This document shows, piece after piece, positions 41,641-41,699 of a stretch of DNA of 41,699 nt (position 1 is its first letter; the number at the start of each line of letters is the position of its first letter). The stretch comes from CAWBLP01 sp963789495 (GTDB lineage Bacteria > Pseudomonadota > Alphaproteobacteria > Acetobacterales > Acetobacteraceae), in contig CAWBLP010000020.1 of assembly GCA_963789495.1 (NCBI GenBank), forward strand, positions 1 through 41,699, in the 5' to 3' direction. The notes under the pieces are model-generated. The model ran no database searches and was not told the origin of the DNA. It was given only the letters and a program-made list of their open reading frames with translations. A program made the position numbers and the translations under genes.

Positions 41641-41699
41641 TGTCCTGAACCATAAGACCACCGCATCATGTCGTTGAAGTGTTGTAGGTGCAAAATCGT
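41641..41699 (+). mobile_element. IS630-family element end (partial)
   Basis: TGTCCTGA at 41641-41648 directly follows CTAG, as at the other window edge. The first 28 bp match the IS end at 290 at about 21 positions, including the shared CGCATCA, but differ enough to be a related rather than identical element or the opposite end of one. The element continues beyond the window; no transposase coding is visible in these 59 bp. Confidence 0.7.

Overview
The window looks like chromosomal DNA from a GC-rich alphaproteobacterium, most likely Acetobacteraceae or a near relative in Rhodospirillales. This rests on the plsY-dprA-topA gene order, an encapsulin with a Rhodospirillum-type encapsulated ferritin, an LPS-heptose gene (hldE), and many oxidoreductases of the type abundant in these soil and water bacteria. 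The genus is an inference. Both edges lie inside IS630-type elements, so the window may be one assembly contig broken at multicopy insertion sequences.

Layout. 1-290: 5' end of an IS630 element. 291-2063: an SMC-like ATPase/tandem S24-peptidase-like gene whose 5' part is missing at the IS junction. 2292-2818: two small leftward genes, one DUF6883-like. 3049-7056: an orphan family-5 solute-binding protein divergent from a penicillin-acylase-family hydrolase. 7230-10753: a small conserved-looking protein and a PimC/PimD-like acyl-CoA dehydrogenase pair. 11020-13309: a frameshifted proline-rich exported protein coupled to a GH15 glycosidase. 13592-14758: a two-gene encapsulin/EncFtn iron-storage operon. 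15013-15156: a tiny lipoprotein. 15350-20008: topA, dprA and plsY (transcribed plsY to topA). 20568-22505: a TauD-like dioxygenase and an atypical asparaginase, bracketed by two copies of a large palindromic repeat. 23015-24031: a frameshifted VOC protein and an SRPBCC protein.

24553-38454 is a dense oxidative-catabolism region: MmgE/PrpD protein, alpha/beta hydrolase, three GMC oxidoreductases, a cysteine-less carboxymuconolactone-decarboxylase-like protein, a cupin-like protein, an acyl-CoA-dehydrogenase-fold hydroxylase, a Baeyer-Villiger monooxygenase and a UMF1/MFS transporter. Together they could hydroxylate, oxidise, insert oxygen next to a ketone and hydrolyse the ester, a plausible route for a cyclic or terpenoid substrate; the substrate is unknown. 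38479-41538 holds a glycosyltransferase and hldE, probably an envelope-polysaccharide operon.

No rRNA, tRNA or CRISPR array was seen. The intergenic regions are rich in short palindromes and 14-17 bp tandem repeats. The strongest candidates for something new are the ATPase/tandem-S24 protein, the asparaginase variant with its palindromic brackets, and the three-gene operon at 28608-31133.
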